Shown: positions 9,403 to 19,095 of the stretch, piece after piece | How positions within the stretch are numbered: position 1 is the first letter of the stretch | How the letters are laid out: the number at the start of each line of letters is the position of its first letter | Assembly: GCA_013339895.1 (NCBI GenBank) | Contig: JABACO010000008.1 | Location: forward strand, 3,303,490 to 3,367,489 | Source of the DNA: Ephydatia muelleri | Taxonomy: Eukaryota; Porifera; Demospongiae; Spongillida; Spongillidae | Direction: 5' to 3' | Length of the DNA: 64,000 nucleotides | Position numbers and translations under genes: made by a program | Notes under the pieces: generated by a model | What the model was told of the DNA's origin: nothing | Database searches by the model: none | What the model saw: only the letters and a program-made list of their open reading frames with translations

Positions 9403-12400
9403 GTATGGTATCATGTGCATGTACATGTATACTGTACATATGCACTGTACAATACTATATATGCATCAGTTTAGAGCATGGTTACTTTGTTCATCACTCT
9501 ATGTATTTGGTCTTATGTATGATTGATACTTAACATTTTGAATGGCTATTGCTCCTTATTTATTATTGACTTTTGGTGTATCAATTGTTTAGTAATGATG
9601 AAATGCAAAAAATACAATGCAAAAAATATAGCAATTACAATTAAGACACCTGCAGTATATCGTCCCAATTTACGATTAATATTGGTTTGGGTTTACTATA
9701 CTATTAAAGCAAAGTTTGTTATAAGACCACAATCTGCTGAAATTCAAACCAACTAATCTTTTTGTAAACCTTGAGCTCTAATTGATGCCCAGTTTGAGCA
9801 TGATTAGTTTAAGGACTGCAGTATTATTAAAATTGCTTACAACCCTTCGTGCAACTTCAATTTGATTTCAGAGGGTGTTTATACAGTTACTGAATCATTT
9901 ATAATCTTCACACCACTACTATTCTGTAGTGTTCTTATTGTGAGCTACATGCACACATTTTGCTATGGTATGTAGTATGTACATTAAATGGGGCTTAATT
10001 TTGGTGTGACTGAATGCTATCATAGAATTGTACAGCTGTAGTTACATGTACATTTGTATTGAAATGTGCCTTCTTCTATACATGTACTGAGACCAGTAAT
10101 GTGTTCAGTTGTTGGGTTTTACGGAATTTCTGGTTATAAAATATGTATGTAAGTACCTCTATCCTAGCCACCGAATTTTGCATGCCTCTTCTTCAGAATA
10201 TGGGAATGATGTTCCTACAGAAGCGAAGCCTACAGTTGAAAGAAATATGGCTGTCGAAGTCAATTACCTTGAAACTGAAAACAGAGAATTAGTGCACCAG
10301 GTTAATTTATTGAAAGCAGATGTGTCTGCACTACAAAACGATCTGTCCAAGGAGAGAGCTGCAAATAGAGAGAGAGAGCAACTATTGCTAAAAAGAGAAA
10401 GCGACCTGCAAATATTACAACAGAAACTTGGTGATGAAAGGTAGACTTCAGTTGTTTCAATTATTATGTAGTTTCATTTTGTACATGCAGGTGTGATCTT
10501 CAGCGGGAACGCATTCGTCTTCAAGGTATTGAGGATGAGTTGACAGTTATGAAGAAAGATTTGGAGCACAAAGAGTTTGATTTGCGAAACATGGAGGGTG
10601 ATGAGGGTGAGCTGTCTGCCCATATTGCTACAAGGGAACGGAAACTGAGTGAGCAAGAAGAGATGCTACAAAGGCAAGTTCTATGCTGTTAAAAATAAAT
10701 CATTTTCAGTCTAATTTATGTACCTTCTCGCTGCGCAATTGCACCTAACCGGCCCATTTTGATAAAATTGCTCAGAGAGTATATTTGTGATCATGAACGG
10801 TTCCATGATGTTTTTTTTTTTTCAAATTCATGTACAGGTACCATTTTATGTATACTTAATAAGTTGAGGAGATATGCAGTTACAGAGATGAGTACGTTTA
10901 AACATGAGCCTTTTTAAAATTGGGGGAGGGCTTATAAGCTGTACCTTATGGTACAACACATCTGAGACCAATTCTTGTTTAATAATATGTACACTGTACA
11001 TATAGTAGTCCAGCATGTAATGCAAGCATGCATAAATATAACATGGCTTTGAATGCTCATCAAGTGTAGTACTCCGTGTATTTGCAATTTGTCTATATGT
11101 ACTTGTGTCTCTCATTTTCATGCAATTGTTAAAACCTACCCATGTTCTCAGTCCAGAAAATACAACTTTCATGCCATTGTTTTTTTATTGGAGCTTGATA
11201 CATGTAAGCATACCAAAGTTATATCCCAGTGTTATAATTATGCAATTCTCAAAATAAGCTGTTTGTATTAAGCACCTTGCACCTGCATGTCTGATTAATT
11301 ATGAAAATATACTGGAGTGGTATAATTATATTGTTTGTTGCTACTATAAAAGTAAATCCATTCCTTCAATCGAATGAGGTATCTCCACATGTGACTAGGC
11401 TACATTCTTAATAATCTTATAACCAAATTGTATTAAAGGAGTGTATTGAACACGTTTATATAAATGCAACTACATGTGTACTGTACATGTACATGTGAAA
11501 ATGGTGGCACTAAAAGGTTATCTCTGGTTAAAATCTTCAATTTATAACAGTAGCCTGCCAACAGCTGTCTAAATGATTACCAGGGGGGAAAAATTGAAAA
11601 AAAGTGATTGTTTTGTAATAGCATTGATAAATATAAATAAAACGTTTTTCAAATTCAGTTTCTACATTGACCAGAACCGGTGCTATAAACACATAGCCAA
11701 TGATGTAAGCTATGCATGCACGGAAAATGGTTGCCATATTTGTTACACACGTGGAGAAAACTGACATTGTTTACTTTTGTGGTCAAATTTTAACGCGTTC
11801 ATATGGGCAGTAAACAAAGACATCAAGAAATTAATTAATTAGGTTTGAATGAACAATGATAGGACTGACTTATATAATTTTTATAAAAATTTCAAAAGTA
11901 GAGTACACTGTAGGTGGTTAAGTGTGACCCGTAGAAGAAATGATAATACGAAATACAGTAATTACAAAATATGTGTTATATATAAGTATGTTAATAATAA
12001 CCATGGTCCACATCTTGATTCAATTATTCAGTATTCTCCGTTGTTTTTGTGCAATTTATTGTCACATCAAAAAGGTTTATTCTCTAAAACACTTTGCTGT
12101 GCCTCAGACATTAAAGATTACTCTATCTGCTTGAATGCCACTGGAGTCCAACGATGCAATTTGACCCAAGAGCTCTTTGATGCCATATTAGTAATATCGT
12201 GCATTTAAATAATACAAGAACCCTACACATTAGCCTATGCAGGGGCAAAAAACATTTATATTCTTGTGCTCACTCCATGCTGCATGAGCAGTTACATGTA
12301 CATGTAACTTCTACACTAAAGTAGCGTTGGGAAATGTCATCAGATGAAGCTCTTAGCTGGTCCAGAGTCAAAATACATGTAGCTTGGTTACCTAATTCTT

Positions 12401-15400
12401 GGGGTTGCCTTTTAACTTCTTTAAGATATTTGAGGAGGACTCTAAGGAGCCAATGATTTTACAGTACCAATATAGCACAATGAATGTACAGTGAGTGCAT
12501 AAGTGTACCATGTACACTTACACCTTCCATTACAAATTATGCTGCTCTTGGAGGTGGACCACTGCTGGGTAAATAGACTATTCACACAGGTTGAGAGGTA
12601 ATAGCAGTTATTATTAATCCCCACTAACCCAGAGCACATGTACTGCACGTGCAAGTACAAACCAATGTACAGTATCAGGGATCACTTTGCTAGTGCATGT
12701 ATGTCATTGTAAATATACTGAAATAATTCGATGTACAGGAGGTACACATTTAATAGGCTACAGTTATTTCTAAACAATTTCTCTTTCATTGTGGGACACC
12801 CTGTACAACTGACAGATTGAAAATGGAAATGGAGGAGAAAACTAAGATGCTCCAGCAGTGGGAAGCTACCCTGCAACATCAGCAACATGAGTTTTCTATA
12901 CAGCAGCAACAACATGATATTGCTATGCAGCGTCGGTGGGAGCAGCTTCAACGGGAGTATGCTGTGCAACAGCAGCCAAATTATAACCCATATGGACCTC
13001 AGCTACCTTACTGGAGCCCTCCAGTTGGACATTCGTCTGGCCCTGATTTGTACCAAAGTGCACCTCAGCAACCTAGACCAGTATTTGAACCAAAAAAGCA
13101 TCAGAGGCCTCTGGATTCTAGTGGAGAAGTTTTACCTTTAAGTAAGTCAAGATTGATGACAATGCATGCAATATGTTATGCATGTGCATGTCTGAGTGTG
13201 AAAGTGAAAGTAGGATGCATTTAATGTATAAGGACTCTTTTAATTGGCTAGCATGGATCTAGGTTTTATAAAACAAGTATGCATATATGTACATGTACAT
13301 ATACAATAATGCGCATGATCTTGATCTGCCTATAGGGGCACCAGATCTCTCTGCTGGTAAGAATCCTAGCACCTGCTCTTATCAATCACATCCAGCAGCA
13401 AATATAGTTGATGGAAAGAACCTGAAGCATGGTAGTCAGGTTGGTACATACATGCATACATGTACACTGTACATCTATGTACTTGTACATCATATATTGC
13501 ATAATAATCAGCAAAACAAGCAAAAATTCCGCTGTGTCGGTATTATTGTATACCAATTAATAGTTAAAATGATTTCTCTCCTGGACCTCTTCACATTAGA
13601 ATTAGGGCATAATAGATATTGTTGGCACTGGTTGATTGAAGCACTGTCAGAAAAGTTAAATACTTGAAAGCTAAAACTGATGGTCATTAGGTGATTTATT
13701 TCAATTTCATATGTATTAACTAATCAAGTATGGGGTATTTTAGTAGTACTGTGAAGGTTTAGTGTATCATACAGTGTATTATTTATCCAAGGATTATGAT
13801 GTACTTAATTTCTTTATTGCTTGAGTTGCATCTGATATGTATACATCAATCATGTACATGTCAATTAAGAATGCTGATAGGAAATATGAACAGCCGAATG
13901 ATTTTGCTATCATACAATGTATATGGTTGGGATACTTGTATTGGAGGTACATGTATCTTATGCATACATGTAATTGGGTCGCACGAAACAGCAATTATAG
14001 TGCACACATCATTGTTCAAGGTGTACCTAAACAATTATACACTGTAGTACATGTGCACTACAAGCGTTCAGGAAGTATGTTTAACAGCCGTACAATTACT
14101 ACATTACTGTCAAAACATTGAAATCCCATGTACACTTCACACTGAATCACACATACAGTGTATGAGTGAAAATCGCACTGCACAATTAGTATGTGTACCT
14201 TTAAATCCTGTGCTGCGCAATGGTTTAGAATAGGGTTAAAAATCTCTGAACTGCATTTACATGAATGGCATTCCTTTGCTGACACATGTGCAAAACTACC
14301 TTTGATGCTTTGTATGCATGTCCTCACTGTCAATGATCTTGTTTCTTTACATGCATTATCTAAATTGTTGCATTTTTTTTACATGCAATCCAAAACCTTT
14401 CCTTGTTCAATCTTGATTTGGCATCCATTGCTACCAGAAGCTAATGGATTCTTTTTACTACAAAATGTGATATAATATGGCATCAGGTAGTATTGCCTAG
14501 TGCTTCTCAATGTAATGAGTTCAAAATGTCGGCAGCCGAGGTGCATTGAATCTCATTATATTCAACGTCACTAGGTGTATCAGTTGTGATTTTTACCACT
14601 GGATATGACGTTTATCAGTTGAATGTGTACATTGGGAAAAAAGTGTTAATTGTGGTCTTAGCTCCAGTGCACAAGATTATTTATTTGTGTTATTCGCATG
14701 AACTCTGCGTCGCAGGCTGGGTGTGTGAACGCCTTTATTGGCAGCTCTTTGTGTCAGTTGCAAATACATGTAGGTTCTTTTTTATTAGTCACTAGCTGTA
14801 TACACTAGCAAACAAAATCAGTTCTCATTGTAGGGGGTAAAAATATGAAATGTGCATATACCAAACATTATTTTGCATACAAATGTACTAAATACAATTT
14901 CATAATAACAATGTACAGTACCGTAGAGTTATAAAAATGAAATAAATAAGCAAATGGATCCTATCTGCGAAAAGGGACCTAGTGCATACATAATAAATTT
15001 CCAGTACACGCAATGGAAATGTAACGCTTGCGTTGAAATATTTGGCTAATTATAAATTTCAGAGCCTTACAACTCAGTGACAGACACTCCAATTCTCAGT
15101 GTCAGTGTGTAAGAAGCAATGTGTAGAGAAAATGTCCGACTTCTAGAAAAAGATTGAAGTCTTGAAAAAACATGTATTAGATCCTTTTTGCAGAAGCGAT
15201 CACAAATAATGAATCAAACAAACAGATAAAGAAACAACTTTACTCTATGAATGTACCAAGGAGCACCATCATCGAAGTCAGATACATCATTATCTCTACA
15301 TGTACAGTGTGTATTGACAATCTAATATTACATGATAAACATGTTAAATACATGTATATGTTCCTGAAACTGCTCAGGCTTGGTTGGACAATGAATTAGC

Positions 15401-15884
15401 TATAGCATTACGTCAAGAGGAAGAGGATCAGCAAAAAGCTTATCAGGACCAGTTGAGAAAGGATGAAGAATTAGCAATGAAGTTACAAGCAGAATGGGGC
15501 TCAGAAAATGCAAAGGTACACAATATGCACATGTGCAGTTCCACCGCTATACTGTATCATTTTAGTAATACTATATACTACACTTCAGTTTATAGTATCT
15601 GAAATTTAGTATGTGCATGTTAAAGTTTGAGTATGTTGAGTCAATTTTATGTGTGTATATATCCTGTCATTCTCATTGTACTCGTAATTGTAACGGCATA
15701 CTCTGTGCATACATGTAGTTCATATGTGAATTTGAGTCGAAAATATACTAAATGAATATGCATTGAGCCTTTTTCATTAGATTGGATGTGGTTTTACTGA
15801 ACTGCATTCTTATAGAATCTGCAGGGACAGCAAGAGAAGCAGGACCCCGCCACAATTGCAAGGCCAGGAACACTGAAGGATTGA
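9312..15884 (+). CDS. Coiled-coil protein with two C-terminal MIU-like ubiquitin-binding motifs (seven-exon gene)
   Basis: Seven exons (9312-9402, 10197-10440, 10491-10673, 12816-13141, 13336-13439, 15378-15515, 15816-15884) join in consistent phase to 1155 nt, 384 residues plus TGA. Residues 48-225 are charged, heptad-like sequence, predicted coiled coil; within it LLKADV and DLSKERAANRERE (79-91) recall the UBAN segment of NEMO/optineurin/ABIN proteins, with one residue too many. Residues 190-275 are rich in Gln, Pro and Tyr. Residues 319-333 (D320, L323-A324, L327, E330-E331) and 344-356 (D345, L348-A349, L352, E355) match the MIU (inverted UIM) pattern with its central Ala, as in Rabex-5, RNF168 and CCDC50. 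Inferred role: a dimeric cytoplasmic adaptor binding ubiquitin chains; no catalytic domain is visible. The ATG at 9312 is the first Met followed by a polar Pro-rich N-terminus; an upstream exon is possible. I do not recognise a named orthologue. Confidence 0.75.
10197..10440 (+). CDS. Exon 2 of the MIU protein gene
   Basis: The acceptor is CTTCTTCAG at 10188-10196 and the donor is GAAAG before GTAGAC at 10441. It codes residues 31-111 and two bases of 112, Glu/Lys/Leu-rich coiled coil including the UBAN-like stretch. Composition and codon regularity stand out from the AT-rich flanks. Confidence 0.8.
10441..10490 (+). other. Minimal 50-bp GT-AG intron
   Basis: Intron 2 is only 50 bp, from GTAGAC to TGCAG, near the lower limit for animal introns. 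Splicing preserves the frame and restores an Arg codon at the junction, while reading through meets an immediate TAG. Confidence 0.75.
10491..10673 (+). CDS. Exon 3 of the MIU protein gene
   Basis: It follows a 50-bp intron whose acceptor is ACATGCAG at 10483-10490. It codes to residue 172 plus two bases of 173, continuing the coiled coil (CDLQRERIRLQ and similar). It ends at CAAAG before GCAAGT, an apparent GC donor. Confidence 0.8.
10674..12815 (+). other. Intron 3 with probable GC-AG ends (2.1 kb)
   Basis: The exon ends AAG and the intron starts GCAAGT, the usual strong context for a GC donor. No GT donor near it keeps the frame before the stop at 10690. The acceptor is CTGACAG at 12809-12815. 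The intron is AT-rich with several ACATGTACA-type palindromes, and no further exon is supported in it. Confidence 0.6.
12291..12308. repeat. Perfect 18-bp palindrome in intron 3
   Basis: GTTACATGTACATGTAAC is fully self-complementary. It belongs to a class of TACATGTA/ACATGTACA words found throughout 9.4-15.4 kb. Confidence 0.8.
12816..13141 (+). CDS. Exon 4 of the MIU protein gene
   Basis: This is the longest exon, residues 173-281 plus one base. It begins with the end of the coiled coil (MEMEEKTKML), passes into Gln/His-rich sequence (QHQQHEF, SIQQQQHD) and then a Pro/Tyr/Gln-rich segment (NYNPYGPQLPYW). The donor is TTTA before GTAAGT. Confidence 0.85.
13336..13439 (+). CDS. Exon 5 of the MIU protein gene
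   Basis: The acceptor is CCTATAG at 13329-13335. It codes residues 282-316, a Ser/Asn/Lys-rich linker, and ends CAG before GTTGGT in phase 0. A second possible donor, GTAAGA after CTGCTG near 13356, would shorten the exon and break the phase match with exon 6. Confidence 0.65.
13440..15377 (+). other. Intron 5 (1.9 kb)
   Basis: AT-rich with many ACATGTACA-like words and an imperfect foldback at 14496-14575. Open frames of 60-94 codons here are not supported as exons. Confidence 0.5.
14496..14575. repeat. Imperfect inverted repeat in intron 5
   Basis: CCTAGTGCTTCTCAATGTAA (14496 onward) pairs imperfectly with the segment ending TTCAACGTCACTAGG at 14575, giving arms of about 24 bp. It may be a small foldback insertion. 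Confidence 0.5.
15378..15515 (+). CDS. Exon 6 of the MIU protein gene (both MIU motifs)
   Basis: The acceptor is TGCTCAG at 15371-15377 and the donor AAAG before GTACAC. It codes residues 317-362 in phase 0-0. Both MIU-like helices (LDNELAIALRQEEED and KDEELAMKLQAEW) are in this single exon, so the ubiquitin-binding module could be skipped without changing the frame. Confidence 0.85.
15816..15884 (+). CDS. Terminal coding exon 7 of the MIU protein gene
   Basis: The acceptor is TCTTATAG at 15808-15815. It codes the last 22 residues (Gln/Lys/Pro-rich) and ends with TGA at 15882-15884. The tail has no recognised motif. Confidence 0.65.
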   Translation, partial: NLQGQQEKQDPATIARPGTLKD

Positions 15885-16704
15885 TACTACAGTAGTTGAT
15901 GAATGCAATTACTACTTGTGTGTGTGTGTGTTTAGTATTTTTTGTGTGAATTCTACATTTTCTTATACCAATGTGGCCTGTTGTAATTTGCATACAAAAT
16001 TAGTGAGTTGATATTTTTCATTTGAGAATTTTTCATTAGTTAGCGTTAGGCTAATGGTGTTTCTGAACGGGTTAAAGCTAACGTAACTCAATATACATTT
16101 AATAAACTTGCTTATTTATTGTGAACATGACTAATCAAATAGTAGTGATGCAAGCATTTGCATCTATGTAAATGGTTGCCCAACTGCATCCAGACCATCT
16201 GAAATTAAATTCTAATGGATCCTTAGCAAGAATCAACAAAAGGTTAATGATGCCAAACCGAACACCCATCTTGTTTGTTCCAATGCCAGGGCATTTCTGG
16301 CCTGGGCAGGTCCATCTGTCTGTGATGTCAATTGTTCATCAACAATAGTTTGTGCTTGTATATGTATGTTTCTTTGTATTACTTATATTAAGTATTATGT
16401 ATTATCATGTATGTAGCAATGTATGTTAAAGCAATGCCATCACCCATTTAATCCATGAAATCCATATGGTGCATTATTGAATGTCGTGACCAATAATTAA
16501 TAAACATAATCTTGTGGTCAGGAACATTATTAGTGGCAAAAGATTGCTTGGGTTGTATCATCCTACTACTTCGGAAAATATTCCATTTGATAGCTATTTT
16601 GTCAACAAGGGGTTTGATAAAGCATTCTGCCTTTTGGCGTAATACAAACTCTATCAACAGAAACAACTAGAGGTGTAATGGAGGCCTGCTGCATCACTAT
16701 ATTA
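15885..16704. other. 3' UTR and flank before the satellite array
   Basis: Contains a short (TG)n tract near 15917-15930 and a polyadenylation signal at 16101. No further gene is seen up to the first satellite monomer at about 16705, so the gene ends only about 0.8 kb from the array. Confidence 0.5.
16101..16106 (+). promoter_or_regulatory. Candidate polyadenylation signal AATAAA
   Basis: AATAAA about 217 bp after the stop codon of the MIU protein gene and on its strand. AATAAA is frequent by chance in AT-rich DNA, so position is the main support. Confidence 0.45.
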
Positions 16705-17012
16705 GCACAACTATGCTTATCATAAGCAATGCAATCCCAATGCATTGTTCAACTATGCTTATCATAAGCAATTTAATTCCAATGCATTGCTTATTTAATT
16801 CTATTGCATTGCACAACTATGCTTATCATAAGTATGAATCCCAATGCATTGCACACGATGCTTATTTAATTATAATGCATTGCACACAATGGTTATTTAA
16901 TTATAATGCATTGCACAACTATGCTTAATCATAGCAATGCAATCCCAATGCATTGCTTATCCTAAGCAATGCAATCGAAATGCATTGCATAACTATGCTT
17001 ACCTTAAGCAAT
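16705..17012 (-). repeat. 42-bp satellite, left edge block (minus orientation)
   Basis: First monomers of the array, reading CACAACTATGCTTATCATAA then GCAATGCAATCCCAATGCAT. They are divergent and of irregular length, as expected at an array edge. The block is interrupted at 17012 by the inverted-repeat element. Confidence 0.9.
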
Positions 17013-17488
17013 GGGCTATTCCATAAAATGATTGTACACCCCTGCTGATGACCAAAAAAGTTGTCCAGAGGGGATCCAATGGTAATGTCCTAAGGGGATG
17101 TTCTATTGCAGTGAGATGTGTCCAGAGGGGGGTCCAATGGCAATGATGGCAATGTCCTAGGGTGTCGCACAGTGAGATGTGTCCGGATGGGTTTCAAAGG
17201 TAATGCTCTGGGGGGCATCCTACATCAGGATGTGTCCAGAGGGTGTTCAATGGTAATGTCCTAGGGGGGTGTCCTACATCGAGATGTGTCCAGAGGGGGT
17301 TCAATGGTAACCTAAGGGGGTATCCTACATCAGGTTGGGGTTCAATGGTAATGTACAGGGAAGAGTGTCCAGAGGGGGTCCAAAATTAATGTCCTGGGGG
17401 GGGGGTATGGTGTAGAGGCTTTATTTCCTGGGGGGTACCTTGATATTAGTCATCAGTAGGGGTGTACAATTATATTATGGAATAGCCC
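17013..17488 (-). mobile_element. MITE-like element (copy 2), inserted in the satellite
   Basis: Reverse-complement relative of the element at 1095-1570 and the same 476 bp long. It has the same inverted-repeat ends (GGGCTATTCCATA at left, complement at right) and the same internal 53-bp-type repeats (TGTCCAGAGGGGG, CAATGGTAATGTCC). It is flanked by AAT on both sides (17010-17012, 17489-17491). Removing the element and one AAT leaves AAGCAATTTAATTT, which is exactly the satellite sequence. It therefore inserted after the array existed. Confidence 0.85.
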
Positions 17489-17678
17489 AATTTAATTTCA
17501 AAGCATTGCATTGCACAACTACGCTTATCATAAGTAATGCAATTCCAATGCATTCAGCTATGATTATCATGAGCAATGCAATCTCAATGCATTGCACAAC
17601 TATGCTCGTCATTAACATTTTAATTCCAATGTATTTTATATTTAATTCCAATTCATTGAACAACTAAGCTTATCATAA
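17489..17678 (-). repeat. 42-bp satellite block (minus orientation)
   Basis: Divergent monomers continuing after the element. They end at CTTATCATAA, directly before a GC-rich insert. Confidence 0.85.
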
Positions 17679-17868
17679 AATGCGGCATTGACGCTGTTAG
17701 GATGTTTAGGGGTTTAGGGTTTAGGGTTTAGGGTCGTGCCGAAGGCGCGAGCACTAGGTCAACTTGCACCCCGGAATCCGAATCCGGTGTCAAAAAACAC
17801 TCATCTAGCACTCAAATTTTTCGGCCGTCAACGACCACTAGGACGAGGGCGCCTTCGGCACCATATAA
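17679..17868. other. GC-rich insert with TTTAGGG repeats and 13-bp inverted repeat ends
   Basis: Foreign-looking sequence inside the AT-rich array. Four telomere-like TTTAGGG units (the first with one extra G) lie at 17705-17733. They abut a 126-bp GC-rich segment whose ends GTGCCGAAGGCGC (17736-17748) and GCGCCTTCGGCAC (17849-17861) are perfectly complementary. An internal near-dyad, CCGGAATCCGAATCCGG, is also present. It could be a small transposon or a captured DNA fragment. No coding function is evident. Confidence 0.65.
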
Positions 17869-18115
17869 TAAGCCTAAGCAATGCAATCCCAATGCATGGC
17901 ACACGATGCTTATTTAATTATAATGCATTGCACAACTATGTTTATCATAAGCAATACAATCACAATGCTTTGCACACATGCTTATTTAATTATAATGCAT
18001 TGCACTACTATGCTCATAAACAATTTAATTCCAATTCATTGCACAACTAAGCTTATCATAAGCAAATGCATTGCACACGATGCTTATTTAATTATAATGC
18101 ACTGCACAACTATGC
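17869..18115 (-). repeat. 42-bp satellite block (minus orientation)
   Basis: Monomers resume, with the variant type ending TTTAATTATAATGCATTGCA. Orientation switches at about 18115. Confidence 0.85.
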
Positions 18116-19095
18116 ATTCCGATTGCATTGCTTATGATAAGCATAGTTGTGCAATGCATTATTGTGCTATGCATTGGGATTGCATTGCTGATGAAAAGCT
18201 TAGTTTTGCAATGCATTGAAATTGAATTGTTTATGATAAGCATTATTGTGCAATGCATTAGGATTGCATTGCTTATGATAGATAAGCATAGTTGTAATGC
18301 ATTATAATTAAATGCATTGGAATTAAGCAAAGTTGTGCAATGCATTGGGATTGCATTGCTTATGATAAGCATTATTTTGCAATACAATAGAATTAAATAA
18401 GCAATGCATTGGAATTAAATGTTCATGATAAGCATAGTTGTGCAAGGCATTCCGATTGCATTGCTTATGATAAGTTTAGTTGTGCAATGCATTGGAATTA
18501 AGTTGTTTATGATGAGCATAGTAGCGCAATCCCTTGGGATTGCATTGCTTAGGATAAAGCATAGTTAGGCAATGCAATAGAATTAAATAAGCAATGCATT
18601 GGAATTAAATATCTCATGATAAGCATTGTTTCCGATTGCATTGCTTATGATAAGCATAGTTCTACAATGCATTGGAATTAAATTGTTTATGGATGAGCAT
18701 ACTAATACAAAGCATTGGGATAGTATTGCTTATGATTGGCATAGTTGGGCAATGCAATAAAATTAAATACACAATGCATTGGAATTAAATTGCTCATGAT
18801 AAGCCTATTTTTGCAATGCATTGGGATTGCAGTGCAATGCATTGGGATTGCAGTGCAATGCATTGGGATTGCATTGCTTATGATAAGCTTAGTTGTGCAA
18901 TGAATTGGAATTAAATTGTTTATGATAAGCATATTTTTGCAATGCATTGGGATTGCAGTGCAATGCATTGGGATTGCATTGCTTATGATAAGCTTAGTTG
19001 TGCAATGAATTGGAATTAAATTGTTTATGATAAGCATATTTGTGCAATGCATTGGGATTGCATTGCTTATGATAAGCATAGTTGTGCAATGCAAT
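18116..19095 (+). repeat. 42-bp satellite block (plus orientation)
   Basis: Reads GCTTATGATAAGCATAGTTG then TGCAATGCATTGGAATTAAA, alternating with a GGGATTGCATT-ending subtype. It includes a local 18-bp stutter of GCAATGCATTGGGATTGCA around 18810-18860. It ends at the non-satellite spacer. Confidence 0.9.

Noticed and set aside
13336..13356. Alternative 21-base exon 5 using the GTAAGA donor
   Set aside because: It would break the phase match with exon 6, whereas the longer exon joins exactly; it remains possible only as a minor isoform.
17705..17733. True chromosome end
   Set aside because: Only four TTTAGGG units, with satellite continuing on both sides; interstitial, not terminal.
17736..18050. 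Open frame beginning in the GC-rich insert (MPKARALGQLAP and so on)
   Set aside because: It begins with a GTG codon in the inverted repeat and runs straight into satellite, so it is a chance fusion.
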